Below, piece after piece: positions 45,994-54,801 of a DNA stretch of 64,000 nt; positions within the stretch are counted from its first letter, which is position 1, and every line of letters begins with the position of its first letter. The notes beneath the pieces were generated by a model, which was not told where the DNA came from, searched no databases, and worked only from the letters and a program-made list of their open reading frames with translations. The translations under genes and the position numbers were made by a program. Location: the NCBI RefSeq assembly GCF_024296665.1, contig NZ_CP100762.1, forward strand, positions 2,666,001-2,730,000, written 5' to 3'. The stretch is from Salinilacihabitans rarus. Lineage in GTDB: Archaea > Halobacteriota > Halobacteria > Halobacteriales > Natrialbaceae.

Positions 45994-46818
45994 ATGGCCG
46001 ATACGTCTCGGATCACGCGACGGGCCGCGCTGGGGCTGGTAGGCGGCGGTGCGCTTCTCACGGCCGGGGAGACGCTCGGCGTCACCAGTGTGACGAGCAC
46101 CCGGGAGGTGAGCGTGAGCGTGAACGGGGATTCCGGCGGATTCGTCGGCCTGCTCGTCAACGACCAGGTCCGGAAAAACCGGCGGGAACGCCTCGTCGAC
46201 GTGACGAACAACACCGACGAGGCGATCGACGTGACCGTCTCGCTGTCCGATTGCGGCCACGGGGCGCTCTACGGCCCCGACGGTGTCTCGGGGTGTACGG
46301 TCGAGTTCGGCCTCGCCGCGTCGGGGCTCGCCGGCGACTCGAAAACCGTCGAGGTCGAGGCCGCGGCCGGCGGGATTTCCGTTCCGTTCGCGATCACGGC
46401 CACCTCGTCGGCGCTGTCGTTCGAGGCGACCCGGTCGACGGACGCCGCGTTCGGTACCGGCACCGACGGCGCGGTCGAGATCACGACCGTGAAAAAATTC
46501 CGGGCGAGCGCGGGCGACGACGACTGGACGGTCGAGGAGATCGAAGCCGTCTCGAACGACGAGCCCTCCGAACTGGACCACGTGGCGTTCGAGGTACGGG
46601 CCGACGCGGGCGACGGCGACGTGGTCGGGACGTTCGAAGAGTCCGCCGGCGGGAACGAGTACTTGCGGTCCGGTTCGAACGACGACCCTGCAATCACCAT
46701 CGAACCCGACGGCGGCCACGGGATAGACCGAAACGCCGCGTACGAACTGACGGTTACCGTCTCCGACACCGCCAGCAACTTCGACTCCGCGACGGAACTC
46801 ACGAGGGCCACGCCCTGA
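45994..46818 (+). CDS. Second DUF1102/TasA-like secreted protein
   Basis: This 274-residue protein starts MADTSRITRRAALGLVGGGA with a twin-Arg-containing hydrophobic signal, then a segment VTSVTSTREVSVSVNGDSGG that resembles the start of the mature domain of the protein at 44609-45178. The rest is a beta-rich domain with long Asp/Glu/Ser-rich loops, such as FEVRADAGDGDVVGTFEE, and it ends at LTRATP with no C-terminal anchor. It could be the major or minor subunit of a surface fibre. It is two bases downstream of the winged-helix gene. Confidence 0.72.
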   Translation: MADTSRITRRAALGLVGGGALLTAGETLGVTSVTSTREVSVSVNGDSGGFVGLLVNDQVRKNRRERLVDVTNNTDEAIDVTVSLSDCGHGALYGPDGVSGCTVEFGLAASGLAGDSKTVEVEAAAGGISVPFAITATSSALSFEATRSTDAAFGTGTDGAVEITTVKKFRASAGDDDWTVEEIEAVSNDEPSELDHVAFEVRADAGDGDVVGTFEESAGGNEYLRSGSNDDPAITIEPDGGHGIDRNAAYELTVTVSDTASNFDSATELTRATP

Positions 46819-46913
46819 TTCGCCTCCCGTCGTTCACGTAAGCCGGTAGTACTCGGCCGTCCCGGTGATCGAAACCCGAACGCCTTTTTAGCGCCGCCCT
46901 CCCACCTCAACCC

Positions 46914-47237
46914 ATGTCGACCGAATCGATCAGCGACCGACGCGAGCACGTCCGCTCGGTCGGCGTGACGGCGCTCGCGGCGCTTGCCGGCGTGGGAGCG
47001 GCGCTCGCGTCCGCGGCGATCACGAGCGGCGTCGATCCCACGACGGCGGCCGGCGACTCCCGGGCGCTCGCGATCGTCCTCGCGGCGATCCTGCTCCAGT
47101 TCCCGGTGCTCTCCTCGACGGGCATCTACGACGACGACGAGTTGGGGCCCAAACACTACCTGTTCGTCGCGTTCATGACCTTCTCGCTGTGGTTCGTGAC
47201 GTGGGGCATCCTGCTCTCGACCGGCGCGGGGGTCTAG
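46914..47237 (+). CDS. EMC6-like small membrane protein
   Basis: This 107-residue protein has three hydrophobic segments: VGVTALAALAGVGAALASAAI, ALAIVLAAILLQFPVL and YLFVAFMTFSLWFVTWGILL, with the loop STGIYDDDELGPKH between the last two. This plan matches the archaeal EMC6-like (Rab5-interacting) family, related to a subunit of the eukaryotic membrane-insertase complex. The stop is one base from the start of the ABCE1 gene, so the two are probably translated together. The role in membrane-protein insertion is inferred from the distant family. Confidence 0.65.
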   Translation: MSTESISDRREHVRSVGVTALAALAGVGAALASAAITSGVDPTTAAGDSRALAIVLAAILLQFPVLSSTGIYDDDELGPKHYLFVAFMTFSLWFVTWGILLSTGAGV

Positions 47238-47238
47238 C

Positions 47239-49053
47239 GTGGCCGAGGACAGCATCGCCGTCGTCGACCTCGACCGGTGCCAGCCCGACCGGTGTAACTA
47301 CGAGTGCAAGAACTACTGCCCGCCGAACCGGACGGGCAAGGAGTGTATCACGCTCCGGGGCGAGGCGGCCGACGAGGGCCAGCCGGATCAGATCCGCATC
47401 TCCGAGGAGATCTGTCTCGGCGAGACCTGTGGCATCTGCGTCGAGAAGTGCCCGTTCGACGCCATCGAGATCATCAACCTCCCACAGGAGCTCCAGGACG
47501 ACCCCGCCCACCGCTACGGCGAGAACGCCTTCTCGCTGTACGGCCTGCCCGCCCCGCAGGAGGGGCAGGTGACGGGCATCCTCGGACCGAACGGGATCGG
47601 GAAGACGACCGCGGTGCGGATCCTCGCGGGCGAACTCGAACCCAACCTCGGGCGCTTCGAGGAGCCGCCGGGCTGGGACGCCGTCCTCGACGCCTACCGG
47701 GGCACCGAACTGCAAGACTACATCGCCGACGTCCGCGACGGCGAGGTCACCGTCGCCCGCAAGCCCCAGTACGTCGACCAGATTCCGAACCAGTTCGACG
47801 GCAACACGCGCGAACTGCTCGAGCAAACCAACGAGCGCGACGCGCTCGACTCGCTCGTCGAGCGCCTCTCGATCGGGCCGGTGCTGGAGCAGGAGATCGA
47901 CGACCTCTCCGGGGGCGAACTCCAGCGCGTGGCGCTTGCGGCGACGCTCGCCCGCGATACGGACTTTTACTTCCTCGACGAGATCACCCCCTACCTCGAC
48001 ATCGGCCAGCGGGTCACCGCGGCGCGTCTCGTCCGCGAACTCGCCGAGGAGGAGGGCAAGTCGATGCTCGTCGTCGAACACGACCTCGCGATCCTCGACC
48101 TGCTCTGTGACACCCTCCACGTCGCCTACGGTGAGCCCGGCGCCTACGGCGTGATCACGGCGCCGAAGTCGGTGCGCAACGGGATCAACGAGTACCTCGC
48201 GGGCTACCTCGAAAACGAGAACATGCGGATCCGCCCGGACCGCATCGAGTTCGAGGAACACGCCCCGCGGGCGGTCACGAGCGGCGAGACGCTCGTCGAG
48301 TACCCCGACCTCGTGAAGTCCTACGGCGACGGCGAGTTCTCCCTCGACGTCGAGGGCGGCGCGATCCGCGAGAACGAGGTCCTGGGGATCGTCGGCCCGA
48401 ACGGGATCGGGAAGTCGACGTTCGCGAAGCTGCTGACCGGGAAACTCGACCCGGACGAGGGCGACGCCGACCTCGACCTCGACGTCTCGTACAAGCCCCA
48501 GTACGTCACCATCGACCAGCACATGCGGGTCGACGCGTTCCTCTCGTCGATCACGGACCAGTTTGGCTCCTCGTACTGGAACACCGAGATCGCCCAGCCC
48601 CTGCAGCTAGAGCGGATCATGGAGCAGAACCTCTCGGACCTCTCCGGCGGGGAGCGCCAGCGGGTCGCCATCGCGGCCTGTCTGTCGGACGACGCCGACC
48701 TCTTCCTGCTCGACGAGCCCTCGGCGCACCTCGACGTCGAACAGCGGGTACAGGCGACCCGCGCCATCCGCCGGTACGCCGAAGGGCAGGACGCGACGGT
48801 GCTCGTCATCGACCACGACATCTACATGATCGACCTGCTCGCGGATCGGCTGATGGTCTTCGACGGCGAGCCGGCGGTCCACGGTCACGCCAGCCAGCCC
48901 CAGCCGATGCGCGACGGCATGAACGAGTTCCTCGCGAACCTCGAGGTCACGTTCCGCCGCGACGAGCGCACCTCCCGGCCGCGGATCAACAAGCCCGACT
49001 CGCAACTCGACAAGGAGCAGCGCCAGCAGGGCGAGTACTACTACGCGCCCTGA
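47239..49053 (+). CDS. rli1: ABCE1/Rli1 ribosome-recycling ATPase
   Basis: This 604-residue cytoplasmic protein splits ribosomes after termination. Two iron-sulfur clusters are at the N-terminus (Cys14, 19, 23, 27 in CQPDRCNYECKNYC, then CLGETCGICVEKCP near residues 58-73). Two ABC domains follow, each with Walker A GPNGIGKTT/ST, signature LSGGELQRVA or LSGGERQRVA, and Walker B FLDEITPYLD or LLDEPSAHLD. A hinge segment joins them. The start is GTG at 47239. The length equals the archaeal family standard. The 3' end overlaps the convergent gene by 13 bases. Confidence 0.96.
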   Translation: MAEDSIAVVDLDRCQPDRCNYECKNYCPPNRTGKECITLRGEAADEGQPDQIRISEEICLGETCGICVEKCPFDAIEIINLPQELQDDPAHRYGENAFSLYGLPAPQEGQVTGILGPNGIGKTTAVRILAGELEPNLGRFEEPPGWDAVLDAYRGTELQDYIADVRDGEVTVARKPQYVDQIPNQFDGNTRELLEQTNERDALDSLVERLSIGPVLEQEIDDLSGGELQRVALAATLARDTDFYFLDEITPYLDIGQRVTAARLVRELAEEEGKSMLVVEHDLAILDLLCDTLHVAYGEPGAYGVITAPKSVRNGINEYLAGYLENENMRIRPDRIEFEEHAPRAVTSGETLVEYPDLVKSYGDGEFSLDVEGGAIRENEVLGIVGPNGIGKSTFAKLLTGKLDPDEGDADLDLDVSYKPQYVTIDQHMRVDAFLSSITDQFGSSYWNTEIAQPLQLERIMEQNLSDLSGGERQRVAIAACLSDDADLFLLDEPSAHLDVEQRVQATRAIRRYAEGQDATVLVIDHDIYMIDLLADRLMVFDGEPAVHGHASQPQPMRDGMNEFLANLEVTFRRDERTSRPRINKPDSQLDKEQRQQGEYYYAP

Positions 49054-49802
49054 CGGTCGGTCGCCGCCGTTCTGACGAGGACGTACAGCCCCGCCAGCGC
49101 GAGCGCCAGCCCCGGCAGCGCGTAGCCGACGACCGCGCCCGAAACGACGAACCCGCCGGCCGCCCCGGCCGCCGCGCCGACCGCGGCGGCGACGACCCCG
49201 AGGAGGACGAGCGCGGCGGCGGCCGTCGCGGCGAGTCCGGAGTCGTCGTCGGCCGGGTCCGGCCGTTCGCGCGGATCGACCAGCCGCCACCCGGGCGCGC
49301 GGTCGGCCGAGAGGCGATACCGGCCGTCGGTGGCCGACGCGAGGAGGCGGTCGCCCGCGGTTTCGAGCGCGCTCGCCAGCCAGCCGGTCGGCTCGTCGGC
49401 GTTCGCGCCGGCGTCGGTTCGCGCGAGCAGGACGCGCTCGCCGACGAGGTGGCCGATCGAACTCGCGTCGTAGCCGACGTCCTCGACGATCCGCGCGAGG
49501 AGGAACGCCTCGGACCACGGAATCGGCTTCTCCAGTGCGAACGCGACCACCTCGTCGTGGGGCAGGGCGACTTCGAGGCGGACCGTCGTCTCGTCGACCG
49601 ACCGCAGGTCGATCACCCGCCCCTCGACGTACCCTTCCGCGGTCGTCGCGACGTGGACCCGGCCGAGTTCGTCCGCGAGCCGTCGTTCGGGCGGGTCGGC
49701 CTCCTCGTAGCCGCCGCCCGCCCGGCGCTCGCCCGGGACGCGCTCTCGACCCCGGTCGACTTCGACCTCGACCTCGTCGCGCTCCTCGTCCGCGCCGGTC
49801 AT
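49041..49802 (-). CDS. Haloarchaeal membrane protein of unknown function
   Basis: This 253-residue protein has an acidic N-terminal soluble part of about 170 residues (with LEVALPHDEVVAFALEKPIPW and GHLVGERVLLARTDAG) and a C-terminal membrane region of two or three spans (AAAALVLLGVVAAAVGAAAG, VVSGAVVGYALPGLALALAGLYVLV). It shares no motif with known enzymes. It converges with the ABCE1 gene and overlaps its last 13 bases on the opposite strand. Confidence 0.6.
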   Translation of the reverse strand: MTGADEERDEVEVEVDRGRERVPGERRAGGGYEEADPPERRLADELGRVHVATTAEGYVEGRVIDLRSVDETTVRLEVALPHDEVVAFALEKPIPWSEAFLLARIVEDVGYDASSIGHLVGERVLLARTDAGANADEPTGWLASALETAGDRLLASATDGRYRLSADRAPGWRLVDPRERPDPADDDSGLAATAAAALVLLGVVAAAVGAAAGAAGGFVVSGAVVGYALPGLALALAGLYVLVRTAATDRQGA

Positions 49803-50106
49803 CCGGCACCACCCGTCCGGGCGTCGACGGGGCGAACCCGAACCCGAGTGCGAGCGCGGCCGCTGTCGATGCGGTCGTCTCTCGTCGCGGCCCCCTGCCG
49901 CCGATTCGCGCGTCTCACGTCGATCACCGGTTCGTGTGCCCGTACGGGCCCCGGCGGCTAAGTCGTTGGCGCCCGCGGCCCGCGGTCGCCGGCGGCCGCG
50001 TCGACCCCGTCCCCGTCGTGCTCGTCGGTCGACGTCTCGAACGGGGGGTCGTCGGCCTCACGTCGTGGGGTTCGTTCCCGGGTGCTACGTGCGCGGTCGC
50101 CGCGAG
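49803..50106. other. Intergenic stretch without recognisable gene
   Basis: These 304 bases contain no frame with a convincing start and composition. The sequence is very GC-rich, with a CG-repeat-like part around 49970-50010, and without an AT-rich TATA-type stretch except for CGGCTAAGTC near 49958. The promoter of the leftward membrane-protein gene should lie here, but no element is clear. Confidence 0.3.
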
Positions 50107-50628
50107 TCAGGCCAGCAGCCGCTGGCAACTGCCACAGAGCTTTTCCTCTTTGATGTCGACTTCGTGGACGGTCGGCGAGAAGTTCATCACGCAGCGCTGG
50201 TTGTCGCAGTGTTCGAGGCCGTAGGTGTGGCCGATCTCGTGGACGATCTCCTTGCGGACGCGGTCCTCGAAGATGTCCGAGGCGCTCTTGTTCGAGAAGC
50301 CGCCGTCCGAGGAGGTCTGCAGGCGGTAAGTCGAGACGACGCTCCCGCTGCCGTCGAGGTAGGCCAGTCCGAAGACGTAGTTTCGCCGCCGGTAGAAGAG
50401 GTCGTGGGGGGTGATCGCGATGTTCTTGTCGCCGCGGCCGACGCGTTCGGCCAGTTGGATGAACGTCTCGGCGCAGTACTGGTTGCGCCCGGGGTCGTAC
50501 GCGCCGTCCGGAACCGACTGCGCGTCGTTGACGGTGACGTCACAGTCGTAGACCGATCGCAACGCCGAGGAGGCCGCCCGCTTGACCGTGGCGGGCACGT
50601 TGCCGACCGGCACGATGTCGACGAGCAT
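50107..50628 (-). CDS. amzA: Archaemetzincin zinc protease
   Basis: This 173-residue protease is of the metzincin clan. The active-site motif HEIGHTYGLEHC starts at His130 (ligands His130, His134, His140; catalytic Glu131) and is followed by DNQRCVMNFS. A second zinc is bound by Cys141, Cys146, Cys165 and Cys168 (LCGSC), the hallmark of archaemetzincins. The start MLVDIVPVGNVPATVKRA is the conserved N-terminus; longer upstream readings are unrelated. Its physiological substrate is unknown. It is divergent from the UPF0146 gene across a 39-base gap. Confidence 0.93.
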   Translation of the reverse strand: MLVDIVPVGNVPATVKRAASSALRSVYDCDVTVNDAQSVPDGAYDPGRNQYCAETFIQLAERVGRGDKNIAITPHDLFYRRRNYVFGLAYLDGSGSVVSTYRLQTSSDGGFSNKSASDIFEDRVRKEIVHEIGHTYGLEHCDNQRCVMNFSPTVHEVDIKEEKLCGSCQRLLA

Positions 50629-50667
50629 GAAAACTGGTATGGCGGCCCGGGGCATAAACGTCCCGCC

Positions 50668-51087
50668 GTGGCACGAACTCGCCGGAATCTGGAGGGGATC
50701 CTCGCCCGCTTGGAGGGGTACGACCGCGTCGTCGAGGTCGGGATCGGTCGCCGGAGCGAGGTCGCGGCGGCGCTCGCCGCCCGCGGCGTCCACGTCGTCG
50801 CCACCGACGTTCACCCCCGCGAGGTTCCCGACGGCGTCCGGTTCGTCGTCGACGACGTCGTCGACCCCGACCTCGACGTGTACGCGGGCGCGGACGCGCT
50901 CTACGCGCTGAACCTGCCGCCGGAACTCCACCGGCCGACGCGAGCGGTCGCCCGCCGCGTCGGCGCGGACTTCCTGTTCACGACGCTGGGCGGCGACGGG
51001 CCGGCGGTGCCGGTCGAGCGGGAGTCGGTCCCCGGCGACACGCTATTCCTCGCCCGGGACGGCCCCGGGACCCCCGACGGCGGGTGA
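50668..51087 (+). CDS. UPF0146 family protein
   Basis: This 139-residue protein starts with GTG at 50668 and has an incomplete Rossmann-type fold resembling the nucleotide-binding half of methyltransferases: RVVEVGIGRRSEVAAALAARGV near residue 20, HVVATDVHPREVPDGVRF near 42, and ALYALNLPPELHRPTRAVA near 80. The family is archaeal and its role is unknown. The AdoMet-binding Gly-rich loop reads GIGRRSEVA, in place of the classical GxGxG, so methyl transfer is uncertain. The start region has GCATAAAC as a weak TATA element. Confidence 0.8.
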   Translation: MARTRRNLEGILARLEGYDRVVEVGIGRRSEVAAALAARGVHVVATDVHPREVPDGVRFVVDDVVDPDLDVYAGADALYALNLPPELHRPTRAVARRVGADFLFTTLGGDGPAVPVERESVPGDTLFLARDGPGTPDGG

Positions 51088-51132
51088 CCCGAATCCGGCG
51101 GGCTTTATCCGCTCCGGCCCGTTCGCCCCGCC

Positions 51133-51999
51133 ATGAACGTAGACGCCGTCGTCCTCGACGTCGACGGGGTGCTCGTGGACGTCGCCGACTCCTACCGGCG
51201 GGCGATCCTCGAGTCCGTCGAGCGGGTCCACGACCGGACGATCCGCCGGGAGGACGTCCAGCGGTTCAAGGACGCGGGCGGGTTCAACAACGACTGGGAA
51301 CTCACCTACGCCGCCGCGCTGTACGTGCTGGCGACCGGCGAGGGCTACCGCCGCTCGATCGAAGGGTTCACCGACGCCGTCGCCGCCGAGGGCGGCGGCC
51401 TCGACGCCGCCGAGCGCGTCGTCCGCGACGACATCGGCGCGACGGCGACCCAGCGGCTCCGCGAGCGCTGGGACCGCGAGCGCCTCCGGGACGTGTTCCA
51501 GCAACTGTACCTCGGGGCCGACCTCTACCGCGCCCTCGAAGGGGGCGACCCCGACGTCGAGACCCGCGGCTACATCCACGACGAACCCGTCATCATCGCG
51601 GCGGAGACGGTCGACTCCCTCGCCGGGAACTACGACGTCGGCGTCCTCACGGGTCGGCCGGCCGCCGAGGCCGAAATCGCCCTCGACCGCGCCGGCCTCG
51701 ACGTCCCCGCCGACCGCCGGTTCACGATGGACGACTGGGAGGAGGGCAAACCCCACCCGCGCGCGCTGACGACGCTCGCCGAGCGGTTCGACGCGGACGC
51801 CGTCGCCTTCGTCGGGGACACGCTGGACGACGTCCGGACGGCGAACAACGCCCGCGAGGCCGACCCCGACCGCGAGTACCACGGCGTCGGCGTCCTCACC
51901 GGCGGGCTGACCGGCGACGAAGGACGGGAGAAGTACGAGGCCGAGGGGGCCGCGGCGGTGATCGAGTCGGTGAACGCGCTGCCCGAGTTGCTCGAGTAG
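51133..51999 (+). CDS. HAD-superfamily hydrolase (TIGR01548-like)
   Basis: This 288-residue phosphatase of the haloacid-dehalogenase superfamily has nucleophile motif [17 protein letters not shown] near residue 6, a helical cap domain, motif [14 protein letters not shown] near 172, a Lys in [10 protein letters not shown] near 207 and motif [13 protein letters not shown] near 225. Motif I has DVDG, the usual DxDG of phosphatases. The plan and the segment [18 protein letters not shown] match the TIGR01548 subfamily. The substrate is unknown. The stop is one base from the end of the convergent GDPD gene. Confidence 0.88.
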   Translation: MNVDAVVLDVDGVLVDVADSYRRAILESVERVHDRTIRREDVQRFKDAGGFNNDWELTYAAALYVLATGEGYRRSIEGFTDAVAAEGGGLDAAERVVRDDIGATATQRLRERWDRERLRDVFQQLYLGADLYRALEGGDPDVETRGYIHDEPVIIAAETVDSLAGNYDVGVLTGRPAAEAEIALDRAGLDVPADRRFTMDDWEEGKPHPRALTTLAERFDADAVAFVGDTLDDVRTANNAREADPDREYHGVGVLTGGLTGDEGREKYEAEGAAAVIESVNALPELLE

Positions 52000-52000
52000 C

Positions 52001-52834
52001 TCACTCGCTCCCGCCGACGCGTCCCAGTCCCGGGTAGTCGGCGATGATCCCGTCGACGCCCGCCGCCGCCAGGTCGTCGAACTGCACCCAGTTCTCGACG
52101 GTCCAGACGTTCACCGTCCGCCCCTCCTCGTGGGCGACCGCGAGCACGTCGACCGACGGCTTCCCGCCCGCAGGCCCCGCGTCCGACCCGGCCGCGAGCG
52201 CGGTCCCGGCGACCGCGTTCCGCGGGGGGTGGACCGCCTCGCAGTCGTACCGGCGGGCGACCGCGAGCCCGGATTCGAGGTCGTTCCGGACGAGCGCCGC
52301 CGCGGCGTACTCGGGGGCGACGTCCCGGGCGGCCGCGAGCGCCCCCTCGCAGAACGACGAGAGGAGGACCTCGCCGGCGAAGGCGTCGCAGTCGGCGACG
52401 ACGCGCTCGACGAACGGCGCCCACAGGTCACGCCGGGTCTCCCGTTCGGCCTCGGGCAGCGACTCGCCCGGCCGCAGGTCCGCAGTCCCCGGGTTCTTCA
52501 GCTCCACGTTCACCCCGACGGTCGCCGGCACCGCCTCGAAGAGGTCGGCGAGGGTCGGCACCTGCTGGTCGGTCCCCAGGACCCGCGTCTCGCGGAGGTC
52601 CGAGAGCGGCGTCTCCCAGACGCGTCCCTCGGCGTCGGTGAGCGGCCGGCCGTCGCGGACGCCGTCGAGGCGGGCGTCGTGGAAGACGACGGGCGTCCCG
52701 TCGGCCGCGGGCTGGACGTCGACTTCGAGCATCGCCGTGTCGGGGTCGGCGGCGGCCCGCTCGGCCGCGGCGACGGTGTTCTCGGGCGCGACGCCGGCGT
52801 AGCCCCGGTGGGCGATGACGACGGGATCGGTCAT
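52001..52834 (-). CDS. ugpQ: Glycerophosphodiester phosphodiesterase
   Basis: This 277-residue enzyme hydrolyses glycerophosphodiesters to glycerol phosphate and an alcohol. The active-site motif IAHRGYAGVAPENTVAA is at residues 7-23, with EVDVQPAADGTPVVFHDA near 37 giving metal ligands and catalytic His, and VGVNVELKNPG near 106. No signal peptide is present, so it is cytoplasmic. The TIM barrel has a Gly/Ala-rich insertion near residue 210 (GTALAAGSDAGPAGGKPS). It may recycle lipid head groups. The gene symbol follows the bacterial cytoplasmic enzyme. Confidence 0.9.
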   Translation of the reverse strand: MTDPVVIAHRGYAGVAPENTVAAAERAAADPDTAMLEVDVQPAADGTPVVFHDARLDGVRDGRPLTDAEGRVWETPLSDLRETRVLGTDQQVPTLADLFEAVPATVGVNVELKNPGTADLRPGESLPEAERETRRDLWAPFVERVVADCDAFAGEVLLSSFCEGALAAARDVAPEYAAAALVRNDLESGLAVARRYDCEAVHPPRNAVAGTALAAGSDAGPAGGKPSVDVLAVAHEEGRTVNVWTVENWVQFDDLAAAGVDGIIADYPGLGRVGGSE

Positions 52835-52945
52835 CGACCGCGACGACGCGCTCCGTCGGGTTGTATCCTCCGGCGCGACGGCGCGTGCCCCGCCGGCGCA
52901 GGTGCGCGCCGACCGTTGATACGCCCGCGCGCCGAACGCCCGCCC

Positions 52946-53206
52946 ATGGCCGACGCCACGCTCGATTCGGTCGAGTCGGACCTCGACCGCGCGGCCGACC
53001 TCCCCGCCGCGGAGGCGATTCCGTTGCTGCGGGACGCCCGAGACCGCCTCGCGTCGCTCGCGGACGATCCGGCCGTCGACGCGGACGCGCGGGCGGCGCT
53101 CGCGGACCGTGTCGACCAGCGACTCCGCGAGGTCGCGGAGCGCGACGCCTACGACGCCGGCGAGATGGGCGCGGCGATGAACCCCGAGGACGACGACGCG
53201 CCCTGA
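52946..53206 (+). CDS. Small helical protein, haloarchaeal
   Basis: This 86-residue, acidic, all-helical protein starts MADATLDSVESDLDRAADLP. It has helices LLRDARDRLASLADD and ALADRVDQRLREVAERDAYD and an acidic tail with GEMGAAMNPEDDDAP. It looks like a two-helix bundle with regular heptad spacing. The function is unknown to me. It lies between GDPD and the Moco-domain gene, transcribed convergently with the latter (six-base gap). Confidence 0.6.
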   Translation: MADATLDSVESDLDRAADLPAAEAIPLLRDARDRLASLADDPAVDADARAALADRVDQRLREVAERDAYDAGEMGAAMNPEDDDAP

Positions 53207-53212
53207 CCGGCC

Positions 53213-53689
53213 CTACGCCTCGGGCACGAACGGCTCCTCGCCGACGGTCTCGAACGCCTCGGGATCGTCCGACGGCGACAGCACGAGCGTCTCCATCCGC
53301 GCGACTCCCTTCGCGCTGCGCGTCCCCGAGACGTCCGGGGCGACGAACCGGGTCGCGTACGACTCGGTGTCGGCGATGGGGACGCCGTCGTGGACCAGCG
53401 CGAGCACCCCGTCGAGCGCCGCGAGGACGTCGACGCAGACGCGATAGCCGTCGCCCGCCTCGACGGCGAGGTGGGTCGTCTCCCCCGGCGGGTCGGCGAG
53501 GTCGAGCAGCGCCGCGACCGGGACGCCGGTCCACGCCGCCACGTGGCTGCTCCCCGTGGCGCAGTCGACGTCGACGGTCCGCGTCACGGTCGGGAGCGAC
53601 GCGAGGTCCTCGTCGGTGACCGCGACGCGGTCGGCGCCGACGACGGTGATCGGCTCCGGGAGCGCCCCCGCGCGTTCGGCTGTACTCAT
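53213..53689 (-). CDS. Molybdopterin-domain-like protein, small
   Basis: This 158-residue protein resembles one sulfite-oxidase-type molybdopterin domain (PF00174-like): PITVVGADRVAVTDEDLASLP, then TRTVDVDCATGSSHVAAWTGV with the conserved Cys that would bind molybdenum, then VPVAALLDLADPPGETTHLAVEA. The C-terminal part (YATRFVAPDVSGTRSAKGVARME) matches the end of the same domain. At 158 residues it lacks the dimerisation domain and is near the minimum size. A larger homologue with a membrane part lies at 56937-58034. Confidence 0.7.
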   Translation of the reverse strand: MSTAERAGALPEPITVVGADRVAVTDEDLASLPTVTRTVDVDCATGSSHVAAWTGVPVAALLDLADPPGETTHLAVEAGDGYRVCVDVLAALDGVLALVHDGVPIADTESYATRFVAPDVSGTRSAKGVARMETLVLSPSDDPEAFETVGEEPFVPEA

Positions 53690-53805
53690 GCGCGAGGGTA
53701 CGCGGCACGGGCGCTAAACCGCTGTGGTCGGCGGGTCGCGTGGCCGCGGCGGCGAGCGTGGCCGGACTCCGACCCTTTATCCCGCCGCCGTCCGCACGTT
53801 CTTCC

Positions 53806-54474
53806 ATGCGAATCGCACTGCTCGGTGGCACGGGCGACATCGGACAGGGACTCGCCCTCCGGTGGGCGTACGACACGAACCACGAGGTACTGATCGGCTC
53901 GCGCGACCCCGAGCGCGCGCGGACGGCGGCCGAGGAGTACGAGACGGAACTCGACAGCCGCGGCGTCGAGGCGTCGATCAAGGGGTTCGCCAACGAGATG
54001 GCCGCCGACCGCGCGGACGTGGTCGTCCTCGCGGTGCCGCCGTACCACGCCGGCGACACGGTCGACGCCGTCGCCGACAAACTCGACGCGGAGACGGTGC
54101 TCGTCTCCCCCGCGGTCGGGATGAAAGGCGACGAGGACGGCCTCCACTACCACCCGCCGTCGGCCGGCAGCGTGACGGCGCTGGTCGCGGGGCGGGCGCC
54201 CGACGGGGTGTCCGTCGTCGGCGCGTTCCACAACCTCGCGGCGGACAAACTGGCGAACCTCGACGCGGAACTCGACCTCGACACCCTGCTCGTCGGCGAC
54301 GACGAGGACGCCAAGGAGACCGTGGGCCAACTCGCGGAGGGAATCGAGGGGCTGCGCGCGCTCGACGCCGGTCCGGTCGCCAACGCGGCGGAAGTCGAGA
54401 GCATCACTCCGCTCGCGATCAACATCGCACGCTACAACGACGGCATGCACGACGTCGGCGTGCGGTTCCACTGA
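53806..54474 (+). CDS. npdG: F420H2:NADP oxidoreductase (NADPH-dependent F420 reductase)
   Basis: This 222-residue enzyme transfers hydride between coenzyme F420 and NADP. The N-terminal MRIALLGGTGDIGQGLALRWA holds the nucleotide-binding GGTGDIG loop, VLIGSRDPERA binds the NADP phosphate, VVVLAVPPYHAGDT is the middle strand and VSPAVGMKGDED and VVGAFHNLAADKL complete the family pattern. It ends DGMHDVGVRFH. Haloarchaea make F420 in small amounts, and this enzyme links it to the NADP pool. The ATG at 53806 gives the standard length. Confidence 0.92.
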   Translation: MRIALLGGTGDIGQGLALRWAYDTNHEVLIGSRDPERARTAAEEYETELDSRGVEASIKGFANEMAADRADVVVLAVPPYHAGDTVDAVADKLDAETVLVSPAVGMKGDEDGLHYHPPSAGSVTALVAGRAPDGVSVVGAFHNLAADKLANLDAELDLDTLLVGDDEDAKETVGQLAEGIEGLRALDAGPVANAAEVESITPLAINIARYNDGMHDVGVRFH

Positions 54475-54531
54475 GCGGACGCGGGCCGTTCCCCTTCGAG
54501 CGATCCGGTGAAAACGTCCCCCGACTGCCGG

Positions 54532-54801
54532 TCAGGCACCGGCGGACTCGAGGGCTTCCTCGATGGCCTCGCGCTGGGTGACGCCGACGAAGCGCTCGAC
54601 GACGCCGTCCTCGTTCTCAATGATGAGCGTCGGTAGCGAGCGCACCTGGTACTCGTTGGCGACGTCCTGCTGTTCGTCGACGTTTACCTTCTCGACCTCG
54701 AAGCGCCCCTCCCAGTCCTCCTCCAGTTCGTCGAGGATCGGGTCCTGGGTCTTACAGGGGCCACACCAGTCCGCGTAGAAGTCCTTGAGCGTGACAGTCA
54801 T
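54532..54801 (-). CDS. Thioredoxin
   Basis: This 89-residue protein has the active-site motif DFYADWCGPCKTQDP (Cys13, Cys16) near its start and the conserved cis-Pro in SLPTLIIENEDGVVERFVG near residue 60. The N-terminus is short compared with E. coli thioredoxin (about 108), because it lacks the first strand and helix. An ATG three codons upstream is possible. It reduces disulfides in the cytoplasm. It converges with npdG across 57 bases. Confidence 0.92.
   Translation of the reverse strand: MTVTLKDFYADWCGPCKTQDPILDELEEDWEGRFEVEKVNVDEQQDVANEYQVRSLPTLIIENEDGVVERFVGVTQREAIEEALESAGA

Noticed and set aside
52130-53206. A 358-codon plus-strand frame across the GDPD gene
   Set aside because: Only its last 86 codons (from 52946) form a plausible gene; the earlier part is antisense to GDPD.
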